Of a stretch of 40,497 bases of DNA, positions 33,748-40,497 are shown piece by piece (positions within the stretch are counted from its first letter, which is position 1; each line of letters begins with the position of its first letter). The position numbers and the translations under genes were made by a program. The stretch is taken from assembly GCA_944325535.1 (NCBI GenBank), contig CALVAL010000010.1, forward strand, positions 1 to 40,497, given 5' to 3'. The DNA is from Candidatus Gastranaerophilales bacterium. GTDB lineage: Bacteria; Cyanobacteriota; Vampirovibrionia; Gastranaerophilales; Gastranaerophilaceae. The notes beneath the pieces were generated by a model. The model saw nothing but the letters and a program-made list of their open reading frames with translations, made no database searches and was not told the DNA's origin.

Positions 33748-35289
33748 TTAGTCTTTTATGAATGATGTAATTAATTTAGCTGCATCTTCCGGTGAAGCCA
33801 TTACTGCTTCATTTAATTCATTTATATTTTGTTCTTTTTGAGTTTTAATTTCTTTTTTATTAAATTCAATTTTTGGTAGTTCTTCTTCAGGTTCAATTTC
33901 GTCAATTTTTTCACTTATATCTTCTTGTACAATACGTTCATGTTTTTTAGCAGAAGGCATTTTGGCAATAAAATTCTTTAGAATATATAGTGCAAAACAG
34001 CCAAGTATTAGTACTATAACAAGAGGTATTACCGAAGATGTTATAAAGTAAAGCAATTGTTCTTGTTGATATTGTTTAGCAAATTCTTCTTGAGCTTTTT
34101 TATCAATTGTTACACCTTCAAATTGAAGACCTGATACAGAAATCACATCTCCACGTGAATAATCTACACCTGATGCTGATAATACAAGATTCTTTAATTC
34201 TTCTTTTTCTGATTCGGTTAAAATTTTATTTACAGCAACTGCAATTGATAAACGTTTAATTGTTCCAGGAGCATATACAACCTGTTTAACTTCTTTTGAT
34301 ACACTATAATTTATAGCAGTTTTCTGTTTAGAATAATTTAAATTTCTTTGATTTACATTATTAGGATTTGGGACATTATTCGGATTTTCATAAGTTTCGA
34401 CTTCTGTTTGAGAACTTGTAATAACCCCTTCCCCTTTTTCATTTACAGGTATATAGCTTTCAATAGTTGATTTTGCAGAATTAAAATCAATATCAGCATT
34501 TACTTGTACTGAAACATTACCTTTTCCTACTATTTTTTCTAAGACATCAGATACTTTTTTAGAAATATCTTTTTCAAGATTTCCTTTAAAACTCTCCATA
34601 TCTGTTGAATTTTTAGAAGTCTCATCTGAAAGAGTATTACCATTTTGATCTGTAATAAAAACTTGTTCAGGAGTCATTCTTGGAACGGCATATGCAACTA
34701 AATTTTTAATAGCCTTTACTTGAGACGCTTTAATTTTATATCCGGGTTCCAATACTAAAACAACAGATGCAGTAGGTTTTTCATCATTATCTTCAAAAAT
34801 TGAACGTTCAGGTTCTGCAAGTTGTACTCTTGCATATTTTACACCTTGAATCTTTTCAATTGAACGTGTTAATTCTCCTTGAAAAATTCTTTGTTTTGTT
34901 AATTTATTTTTAAAATCAGTAGAGCCAAGTTGCATATCATCAAGTAATTCAAATCCGGTATCACCGTTTTTGATTAAATCATTTTCAGCAACGAACACTC
35001 TCATTTCATCTCTTACATTTGAAGGTACTAAAATAGATTTATGATCCTCTGATACTTTATATTGATATCCATTTTTTTTCATCCCTTCAACGATACTAGT
35101 TGCGTTAACTTCGTTTAAATCAGAATACAAGACTACCCAATCAGGTTCCATAGCTTTTGATAAGAAAAAAGTTGCAGCTACTATCGTTACAACAATTAAA
35201 ACGAGCATACCGAACTTTTGGTTCCCATCAAGTCCGTTCCATAATTTCTTCACATCATTAGCTAGTAGTGCAAAATAATTATTTTCCAT
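33748..35289 (-). CDS. fliF: Flagellar MS-ring protein FliF
   Basis: FliF builds the membrane MS ring of the flagellar basal body. From ATG 35289 the protein is 513 residues; I chose it because GGGGAG precedes it, and an upstream in-frame start adds only five residues. An N-terminal membrane segment (FGMLVLIVVTIVAATFFLSK) is followed by the conserved ring-building region (WVVLYSDLNEVNATSIVEGM, NGDTGFELLDDMQLGSTDFK). A second membrane segment lies near the C-terminus (SVIPLVIVLILGCFALYILK), and the FliG-binding tail ends ASPEDAAKLITSFIKD. It heads the fliFGHI unit. The usual fliE or flgBC genes are not upstream. Confidence 0.96.
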   Translation of the reverse strand: MENNYFALLANDVKKLWNGLDGNQKFGMLVLIVVTIVAATFFLSKAMEPDWVVLYSDLNEVNATSIVEGMKKNGYQYKVSEDHKSILVPSNVRDEMRVFVAENDLIKNGDTGFELLDDMQLGSTDFKNKLTKQRIFQGELTRSIEKIQGVKYARVQLAEPERSIFEDNDEKPTASVVLVLEPGYKIKASQVKAIKNLVAYAVPRMTPEQVFITDQNGNTLSDETSKNSTDMESFKGNLEKDISKKVSDVLEKIVGKGNVSVQVNADIDFNSAKSTIESYIPVNEKGEGVITSSQTEVETYENPNNVPNPNNVNQRNLNYSKQKTAINYSVSKEVKQVVYAPGTIKRLSIAVAVNKILTESEKEELKNLVLSASGVDYSRGDVISVSGLQFEGVTIDKKAQEEFAKQYQQEQLLYFITSSVIPLVIVLILGCFALYILKNFIAKMPSAKKHERIVQEDISEKIDEIEPEEELPKIEFNKKEIKTQKEQNINELNEAVMASPEDAAKLITSFIKD

Positions 35290-35318
35290 GTACTCCCCAC
35301 GCACAGTCTCTCAATATA

Positions 35319-35347
35319 ATATTATCTTATCAGTAAAATCTTTTCAA
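35319..35347 (-). promoter_or_regulatory. Sigma-70-like promoter of the fliFGHI operon
   Basis: Reading leftward, TTGAAA (35347-35342) and TAATAT (35324-35319) are separated by exactly 17 bases and lie about 30 bases upstream of the fliF ATG. This fits a housekeeping-type promoter. No typical flagellar-sigma element was recognised. Confidence 0.55.
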
Positions 35348-35361
35348 ATTGTAAATTTTCA

Positions 35362-36018
35362 TTACAAACTTCCATTGATTTGTAATGTCATAGGCATTTT
35401 GCCAACTTCTCTTATTTGACGTTCAAATTCTGATATATCAACGCTTATTGCATCAAAAGTGTTGTAATGCATTGGAATAATAGCAGTAGCACCTATCCAT
35501 TCTGCAGCTTTCACTGCATGTTCAATATCCATAGTATATTTTCCACCGATAGGCAGCATTGTTATATCAGGTTGGTAGATTTCTCCAATCATTTTCATTT
35601 CCGAATTTAAACAAGTATCACCAGCATGATAGATAGTTTTATCTTCAATTTCGAACACAAAGCCGCAAGGGCAGCCACCATATATTCCATCTGGGGTTGA
35701 GCTTGAATGAAAAGCTGGCACTAAAACTACTCTTCCCCAACTATAGTCACGCCAAGAACCAAGTCCCATATCAATAGTTTTTGCACCGTTTTTAGCACAA
35801 TAATTAGCTAGTTCATATACCGCAGTAATCGGAGCACCTGTTGTTTTAGATATTTCTATTGCGCTACCTAAATGATCACCATGGGCATGTGTTACAAAAA
35901 TATCATAAATATTTTCACATTTATAATCTGGACAAGCAACTAAAAAAGGATCAACTAAGATTTTTTTACCTTTTGTTGTTATTTCAAAAGCGCTATGACC
36001 TAAATACTTAATATCCAT
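35362..36018 (-). CDS. UPF0173 metal-dependent hydrolase (metallo-beta-lactamase fold)
   Basis: The 218-residue protein begins MDIKYLGHSAFEITTKGKKI and has the metal-binding signature THAHGDHLGSAIEIS (HxHxDH). Further ligands are in PAFHSSS, YHAGDTCLNSEM and PMHYNTFDAI. The family resembles YtkL-type proteins, a group with hydrolase fold but no settled physiological substrate. Its ATG overlaps the stop of the upstream HxlR regulator, so the two are one operon and the regulator probably controls it. Length and motifs are typical. Confidence 0.9.
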   Translation of the reverse strand: MDIKYLGHSAFEITTKGKKILVDPFLVACPDYKCENIYDIFVTHAHGDHLGSAIEISKTTGAPITAVYELANYCAKNGAKTIDMGLGSWRDYSWGRVVLVPAFHSSSTPDGIYGGCPCGFVFEIEDKTIYHAGDTCLNSEMKMIGEIYQPDITMLPIGGKYTMDIEHAVKAAEWIGATAIIPMHYNTFDAISVDISEFERQIREVGKMPMTLQINGSL

Positions 36019-36356
36019 TATTTAACCCTTTCCATTAATTTTCTTAATCTTTTATATTCTTTGCCCCATTTGTGCATTGATTCAATTACCGGTCTTAGTG
36101 TGTAACCAATATCTGTAAGGTAATATTCAACTTTTGGAGGCTGAATATCATATTCTTCTCTTATAACTAACCCATCTTCTTCAAGTTCTTTTAGACAATT
36201 TGTTAAAACTTTCGCAGTGCATCCGAGATGTTTTTTAAGCTCCACAAATCTCATTTCTTTTTTTAATAATTCTTTGATTACCAAAATTTTCCATTTGGCA
36301 CCTATAAGCTGTAGAACAACACTTACAGGATTAACTGCTAAATCTTTGTACTCCAT
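36018..36356 (-). CDS. HxlR-family winged-helix regulator
   Basis: The 112-residue protein has the HxlR pattern: NPVSVVLQLIGAKWKILVIK, RFVELKKHLGCTAKVLTNCL and the wing EYDIQPPKVEYYLTDIGYTL. Many members carry an N-terminal Cys before PV that senses redox or aldehyde stress. Here that position is Asn, so a different signal, or none at that site, is likely. Two other Cys residues occur, in HLGCTAKVLTNC. It is first of a two-gene operon with the UPF0173 hydrolase, probably autoregulated through the palindrome upstream. Confidence 0.88.
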   Translation of the reverse strand: MEYKDLAVNPVSVVLQLIGAKWKILVIKELLKKEMRFVELKKHLGCTAKVLTNCLKELEEDGLVIREEYDIQPPKVEYYLTDIGYTLRPVIESMHKWGKEYKRLRKLMERVK

Positions 36357-36368
36357 TATCTTCCCATT

Positions 36369-36387
36369 TAGTATACTATTGATACTA
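36369..36387. promoter_or_regulatory. Palindrome over the HxlR gene promoter, candidate operator
   Basis: TAGTATACTA (36369-36378) is a perfect 10-base palindrome, and ATACTA recurs at 36382-36387. On the minus strand it overlaps a TATACT -10-like sequence just upstream of the hxlR start at 36356. This is a plausible autoregulatory operator. Confidence 0.45.
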
Positions 36388-36401
36388 TCATAGCATAAAA
36401 C

Positions 36402-36725
36402 TTACTGATCTTCTTTATTTTTTTCAGCATTAGTCCATAGTTCTTGGAGTTTTTCTTTGATTCCCATTCTGCCAAACCATTTAATAATGAAGCGTTCTTC
36501 ATAACCTAATCCGCCATTTAATTTAGAACCATCGCTGAGTTGAAAAACTGCTTCTGAAATAGAAATTCTTATGAAAAAATGTGCTTGTTGGTATTTTGAA
36601 GGATCCATCCAGATTTTTATATTGTTATACTTAGCTATGTTTGTACTTCTAGCATTGTGAGCATCAGATTGCTCTTGTATGATAAATCCTCTTAAACTAT
36701 CTTCCATATCTTTAAATGTAGCCAT
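36402..36725 (-). CDS. Small unknown protein, probable operon partner of UPF0210 gene
   Basis: The 107-residue protein begins MATFKDMEDSLRGFIIQEQS and contains NIKIWMDPSKYQQAHFFIR, GGLGYEERFIIKWF and a charged C-terminus. No family is recognised and no membrane or signal segment is present. It starts 11 bases after the UPF0210 stop on the same strand, so it is probably co-transcribed. UPF0210 proteins are commonly paired with a small ACT-domain protein; this sequence does not look like an ACT domain. Confidence 0.65.
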   Translation of the reverse strand: MATFKDMEDSLRGFIIQEQSDAHNARSTNIAKYNNIKIWMDPSKYQQAHFFIRISISEAVFQLSDGSKLNGGLGYEERFIIKWFGRMGIKEKLQELWTNAEKNKEDQ

Positions 36726-36736
36726 TTATTAAACCT

Positions 36737-38104
36737 TTAATTATTTAAACTATGTATCGGTGCAGGAATTCTACCACCTCTATTTACAAAATTTTCAGAT
36801 GATAAAGAGTTGACATTCATTATTGGTGCTTCGCCTAGTAGTCCACCAAAAACAACTTTGTCTCCTACTTTTTTATTTGGTGCAGGAATAAGTCTTACTG
36901 CAGTTGTTTTTTTATTAATCATACCAATAGCCATTTCATCAGCAATCATTCCTGCAATCGTACTATTAGGAGTGTCTCCAGGGATTGCTATCATATCAAG
37001 CCCTACAGAACAAACACAAGTCATTGCTTCTAATTTATCAAAGGTTAGATGACCTAAACTTGCAGCTTCAATCATACCAGCATCTTCTGATACAGGAATA
37101 AATGCGCCTGAAAGTCCTCCAACATAAGAACTTGCCATTATGCCGCCTTTTTTTACAGCATCATTAAGCATTGCTAATGCGGCTGTTGTTCCATGAGCTC
37201 CTGCATGTTCTAAGCCCATAGCTTGGAAAATTTGTGCTACACTATCACCAATTGCTGGAGTAGGAGCTAAAGATAAGTCAATGACTCCAAAAGGAATATT
37301 AAGCTTTTGAGCCATTTTTCTTCCGATTAATTCTCCTGTTGCTGTTATTTTATAGGCAGTTTGCTTAATTTTATTAGCTAAAACTCCTAAATCCGCTTTT
37401 TTATCTAAATCTAATATTGCAGCTCTTACAACACCTGGGCCAGAAACTCCAATATTCAATGCACATTCAGGTTCTCCATATCCACAATATGCACCTGCCA
37501 TAAATGGGTTATCGCCTACTGAATTACAAAATACTACTAATTTTGCGGCACCAAGACCATCCTTATCAGCAGTTAGCTGTGCAGCTTCTTTAATAGTATC
37601 AGCCATTTTTAGAACAGCATCCATATTAATTCCAGCTTTAGATGTTGCAACATTTACAGAAGAACATAAGCGATTTGTTTGGGCTAATGCTTCTGGAATT
37701 GAATCAATTAATGCTCTATCACCTTGTGTGAATCCTTTTTCTACAAGAGCAGAATATCCTCCTATAAAATCAATTCCTAAGTTTAGAGCACATTCATCTA
37801 ATGTTTTTGCAATTTTAACATAATCTTTTACTTTGCAGGATTCTCCTAATAATGATATTGGAGTAACAGAAATTCTTTTATTAACGATAGGAATAGAATA
37901 ATCGTTTTCTATATCTCCTGCATATTTAACTAAATTTTTTCCATATTTTTCTAGTTTGAATTTTATTTTGTCACAAACTATATTAATATCTTCTGAAAGA
38001 CAGTCTCTTAAACTAATTGCAAGCGTTACAGTTCTGATATCAAAATTGTAAAGCTTAATCATATTTATTGTTTCTAAAATTAAATTTTCATCAAATACCG
38101 TCAT
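36737..38104 (-). CDS. UPF0210 (PFL-family) protein
   Basis: The 455-residue protein matches the conserved UPF0210 family. Visible blocks are [20 protein letters not shown] near the start, [59 protein letters not shown] and [20 protein letters not shown]. The glycine-rich motifs and length are typical. The biochemical function is unknown, although homologues are widespread. It is monocistronic or paired with the 107-residue gene downstream, and divergent from the DAHP synthase. No frameshift or missing motif was seen. Confidence 0.9.
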   Translation of the reverse strand: MTVFDENLILETINMIKLYNFDIRTVTLAISLRDCLSEDINIVCDKIKFKLEKYGKNLVKYAGDIENDYSIPIVNKRISVTPISLLGESCKVKDYVKIAKTLDECALNLGIDFIGGYSALVEKGFTQGDRALIDSIPEALAQTNRLCSSVNVATSKAGINMDAVLKMADTIKEAAQLTADKDGLGAAKLVVFCNSVGDNPFMAGAYCGYGEPECALNIGVSGPGVVRAAILDLDKKADLGVLANKIKQTAYKITATGELIGRKMAQKLNIPFGVIDLSLAPTPAIGDSVAQIFQAMGLEHAGAHGTTAALAMLNDAVKKGGIMASSYVGGLSGAFIPVSEDAGMIEAASLGHLTFDKLEAMTCVCSVGLDMIAIPGDTPNSTIAGMIADEMAIGMINKKTTAVRLIPAPNKKVGDKVVFGGLLGEAPIMNVNSLSSENFVNRGGRIPAPIHSLNN

Positions 38105-38134
38105 AATAGCTTTAAGTATAACACATAAATCTTG

Positions 38135-38180
38135 TTTTGTGTATAATTAGGAATATCATTTAAATGAAAACTACACAAAA
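38135..38180. promoter_or_regulatory. Inverted repeat overlapping the -10 box of the DAHP synthase gene
   Basis: TTTTGTGTA (38135-38143) and TACACAAAA (38172-38180) are perfect 9-bp arms 28 bases apart. TATAAT (38142-38147) overlaps the left arm, and an AGAGGTAAG ribosome binding site precedes ATG 38206. The arms lie in the shared region with the divergent UPF0210 gene. Because the left arm overlaps the -10, a DNA operator is more likely than an RNA attenuator. Confidence 0.35.
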
Positions 38181-38205
38181 TAAATAGTACAAAGAGGTAA
38201 GAATA

Positions 38206-39219
38206 ATGCTAGTTGTAATGAATAGTCACGCGACTGAAAAAGATATTAAGCGTGTAGAATTATTTATCGAATCAAAAGGCTTTGAAGCGAGGGTCTCTCA
38301 TGGAGAGGCGAGAACTGTTGTGCATGCAATCGGAGTTAAGGAAGTTGACCAAAGAGATTTTGAGTTGTTGCATGGTGTCGATGAGGTAATTCGTTTAACA
38401 ACAAATTATAAACTAGCAGCTAGAGCTTGTCAGGGGAAAGATACTGTTGTAGAGGTAAATGGTGTAAAATTTGGTGATAAGTATACAGGACTAATTGCAG
38501 GGCCTTGTACTATTGAATCTTATGATCAAATGGATGAGACAGCTCAAGAGTTATCTGAATCTAATGTTAAAATTATTCGTGGTGGTGCATTTAAGCCAAG
38601 AACAAGTCCTTATGCTTTTCAGGGACTTGGCGAAGAAGGTCTAAAAATTATTAGAAGTGTTGCTGATAATCATGGAATGGCTGTTACATCTGAAATTATG
38701 GAAGTAGCTCAGCTTGAATTGTTTGAAAAATATGTTGATATTTTGCAAGTAGGTGCTAGAAATATGCAAAATTTCAATTTACTAAAAGAATTAGGGCATG
38801 CTCATAAACCTGTAATTTTAAAAAGAGGCCTATCTTCAACATATGAAGAATGGCTTATGTCTGCTGAATATATTATGGCAGGTGGAAATAATCAAGTAAT
38901 TCTTTGCGAAAGAGGGATAAGAACTTTTGAAAAATATACAAGAAATACTCTTGATTTATCGGCTATTCCTGTAATCAAGAAATTGAGCCATTTGCCAATT
39001 ATTATTGATCCATCTCATGCTACAGGTTTGCGGGATAAGGTAGAGCCTATGTCAAGAGCTGCTGTTGCGGCAGGTTGTGATGGCTTGATTATTGAAGTAC
39101 ACCATGACCCAGACAGAGCAATATGTGATGGGGCTCAATCTTTATATCCTTGGCAATATGATTTGTTGTACAAACAAATAAAACAGATTGCTCCTATTGT
39201 AGGAAAAGAAATTATATAA
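38206..39219 (+). CDS. aroF: 3-deoxy-7-phosphoheptulonate synthase (DAHP synthase)
   Basis: The enzyme condenses phosphoenolpyruvate and erythrose 4-phosphate, the first step of aromatic amino acid synthesis. The 337-residue protein has an N-terminal ferredoxin-like regulatory domain (about residues 1-88, MLVVMNSHATEKDIKRVELF) as in Thermotoga-type enzymes. A TIM barrel follows, with AGPCTIES (98-105, C101 a metal ligand), KIIRGGAFKPRTSPYAFQGL, QVGARNMQNFNLLKELG, VILKRGLSST and DPSHATG. The regulatory domain usually confers feedback inhibition by Phe or Tyr. AGAGGTAAG precedes the ATG, and a hairpin terminator follows. Confidence 0.95.
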   Translation: MLVVMNSHATEKDIKRVELFIESKGFEARVSHGEARTVVHAIGVKEVDQRDFELLHGVDEVIRLTTNYKLAARACQGKDTVVEVNGVKFGDKYTGLIAGPCTIESYDQMDETAQELSESNVKIIRGGAFKPRTSPYAFQGLGEEGLKIIRSVADNHGMAVTSEIMEVAQLELFEKYVDILQVGARNMQNFNLLKELGHAHKPVILKRGLSSTYEEWLMSAEYIMAGGNNQVILCERGIRTFEKYTRNTLDLSAIPVIKKLSHLPIIIDPSHATGLRDKVEPMSRAAVAAGCDGLIIEVHHDPDRAICDGAQSLYPWQYDLLYKQIKQIAPIVGKEII

Positions 39220-39234
39220 ATAAAGTGTAATAAT

Positions 39235-39270
39235 AAAATAACCTCCCAATAAATGAGAGGTTATTTTTTA
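39235..39270. terminator. Hairpin terminator after the DAHP synthase gene
   Basis: AAAATAACCTC (39235-39245) pairs with GAGGTTATTTT (39257-39267), followed by a T tract. It is usable from both strands, for the rightward DAHP synthase gene and the leftward unknown gene. Confidence 0.85.
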
Positions 39271-39283
39271 TATTTTAGACTAT

Positions 39284-40165
39284 TTAAATTGATTTTTTTA
39301 TCAAAGTATCAACATATTCAATAGCTTTTTGTGGAATATCTGCACTTTTTACTTTTTGTCCGACAGCATTCAATATTTCTTCTATAGAAATAGTTTTATG
39401 CGGTAGACAAACAAATTTACTGATAGATTTGTTAATATCTTGTAAAGCTTCCCAAAGTGCTTTATTTGGGTCATAAATATCTCTTCTGCTTATATCAATA
39501 AGTTGATTTTTTGATCTTAAATCTTTTAAAAATTTGATTTCAGATTCGTTTTGGGCGTGTTGTTTTTTTACATTTTCGTATGATTCACGCAATTTAATAT
39601 AATTAGTTAAATTATTATATAATTGCACTGTATTATTTCTTACATTATCAAATTCGTATTTCATTTGAACGCAAGAACTTTGAATAGGGTTTTCTCTGTG
39701 AAAAAATCCAGTTTGAGTGTCGTTATAATAATTAGCAAATCTTTGTTCACTTTTTATGGTAGAGTTTTTTACAAGTTCAGCATCATTTTTTATTGCAGAC
39801 ATTGCAGTATTTTTTATCTCTATAAATTTGTCTAATTTTTTGTTTAAAATATTTAAAGACTCTTCTCTATTCAAGGCAGGCATTTCTGTTATTGTTGTAC
39901 GCATTTTTCCATCATGATTAACATAATAAGATTCGGTCCCGAAAATGTCTTTAGATGATTCTGCTAAACCTGAACCTTTAATGTAATATTCTTCATTGTC
40001 AGGAAGAGTATGCGCATAAATATCAAATTGTTCTTTTTTTGCCATTTTAGAAGTATTATTGCTTTCCCAACTATATGGGCTATATTCCATTCTCCAATTA
40101 TCACTTGTGGATTTATTTGTAAATAATCCTTTAAAATTGCTATTATTTATTTTTTGAATTTTCAT
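39284..40165 (-). CDS. NFKG-motif protein of unknown function
   Basis: The 293-residue protein begins MKIQKINNSNFKGLFTNKST, so NFKG is at residues 10-13. It has no signal peptide or membrane segment. The middle (about residues 95-200) is Lys/Asn-rich and helical, with short coiled-coil potential (YNNLTNYIKLRESYENVKKQ), and the rest is unrecognised. AAAGGAAAAATA precedes the ATG. It starts 16 bases after the stop of an incomplete coiled-coil gene on the same strand, so the two are probably one operon. The N-terminal motif ties it to the other tagged proteins; no enzyme family could be assigned. Confidence 0.68.
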   Translation of the reverse strand: MKIQKINNSNFKGLFTNKSTSDNWRMEYSPYSWESNNTSKMAKKEQFDIYAHTLPDNEEYYIKGSGLAESSKDIFGTESYYVNHDGKMRTTITEMPALNREESLNILNKKLDKFIEIKNTAMSAIKNDAELVKNSTIKSEQRFANYYNDTQTGFFHRENPIQSSCVQMKYEFDNVRNNTVQLYNNLTNYIKLRESYENVKKQHAQNESEIKFLKDLRSKNQLIDISRRDIYDPNKALWEALQDINKSISKFVCLPHKTISIEEILNAVGQKVKSADIPQKAIEYVDTLIKKSI

Positions 40166-40181
40166 TATTTTTCCTTTTTTT

Positions 40182-40497
40182 TTATTTAATAATTTTTATA
40201 CCTTGTTTTGCATAGAACTCTTTTAAAGAATTAAACATAGGTTTTAATTCTTTTTCAACGATTAATGCAATTTGTTTATTTTTAGAAGCTTGTTCGCTTT
40301 CAAGTTTTACAATATCACCTTGATTTTGAGCAATTTTATTTTTTAATTTAGAAATTTGAGCAGTATAAGCTTTTATATCTGCTTGGCATTTTTCGATAGA
40401 GTTGCGAATTTTTGCAATTTGAGAATGTATAAAATTACTTTTTGTAAGATCTATCTTAATGACTTTTTCTGATAAAGTACTTAATTCGTAATATTTT
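40182..40497 (-). CDS. Coiled-coil protein, 3' end only (runs off the right edge)
   Basis: A frame I translated by hand ends with a TAA at 40184-40182 and stays open to the window edge. The last residues read QGIKIIK and the upstream part includes YELSTLSEKVIKIDL, NSIEKCQADIKAY, AQISKLKNKIAQNQ and VEKELKPMFNSLKEF. The heptad-like Leu/Ile pattern and Lys/Glu/Gln content indicate a coiled coil of about 100 residues. The start and any N-terminal domain lie beyond the edge. It lies directly upstream of the NFKG gene, in the same direction, and is probably in one operon. No family is recognised. Confidence 0.65.
   Translation of the reverse strand, partial: KYYELSTLSEKVIKIDLTKSNFIHSQIAKIRNSIEKCQADIKAYTAQISKLKNKIAQNQGDIVKLESEQASKNKQIALIVEKELKPMFNSLKEFYAKQGIKIIK

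Noticed and set aside
1-40497. CRISPR arrays, tRNA, rRNA, insertion sequences and prophage
   Set aside because: No regularly spaced repeats, transposase, integrase or terminal inverted repeats, and no tRNA or rRNA signature, were recognised on either strand.

Overview
The window is very AT-rich and carries a mostly ordinary bacterial chromosome segment. The organism is most likely a non-photosynthetic relative of Cyanobacteria, class Vampirovibrionia (Melainabacteria), probably order Gastranaerophilales. Four things support this: the L34 fragment at the left edge has the cyanobacterial-style start MRRTLEGT; flagellar genes occur with no photosynthesis genes; a CHASE2-adenylate cyclase and a GAF/HD-GYP protein are present; and several unrelated proteins share a short N-terminal NFGA/NFKG-like motif that I associate with gut Gastranaerophilales. 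The placement is an inference and no search was run.

Layout. 1-3092: rpmH fragment (minus), proC (plus) and a multi-spanning GT-C-like membrane protein. 3079-7390: a TPR plus GT9-like glycosyltransferase coupled to the membrane protein, a divergent EF-hand/coiled-coil/beta-rich unknown, and lipA. 7497-8950: a small accessory island with the mobile mystery protein A/B pair (HTH and Fic) and a small HTH protein. 8966-12512: typA, then a LysM/transmembrane protein with a 102-bp internal repeat. 12531-15048: an operon of KDPG-aldolase-like, PfkB kinase and CsaB-like pyruvyl transferase, all minus. 15091-20571: signalling genes (CHASE2 adenylate cyclase, two tandem GNAT-like paralogues, an HD-GYP protein and a GAF/degenerate HD-GYP protein). 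20808-23184: an OmpR-type two-component system. 23188-26732: a GtrB-like GT2, a ChbG/HpnK deacetylase and a PLD-family protein split by a frameshift in an A9 tract. 26986-30283: an NFKG-motif membrane protein, ComF and a stand-alone GlmS-like SIS protein. 30280-35289: flagellar fliF-fliG-fliH-fliI (minus) followed by an 80-residue orphan. 35362-38104: UPF0173 hydrolase with an HxlR regulator, then a small unknown with a UPF0210 protein. 38206-39219: DAHP synthase. 39284-40497: an NFKG-motif unknown and a truncated coiled-coil gene running off the right edge.

How the genes fit together. Housekeeping metabolism (proC, lipA, aroF, typA, comF) is interleaved with envelope and polysaccharide genes (TPR-GT9, GT-C, CsaB, GtrB-like, ChbG), motility and second-messenger signalling. 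The least explained layer is the set of proteins sharing the N-terminal NFGA/NFKG-like motif. They are otherwise unrelated (GNAT-like, HD-GYP, membrane-anchored, unknown), which would fit a common targeting tag. No tRNA, rRNA, CRISPR array, insertion sequence or intact prophage was seen. No gene-free stretch exceeds about 255 bases.
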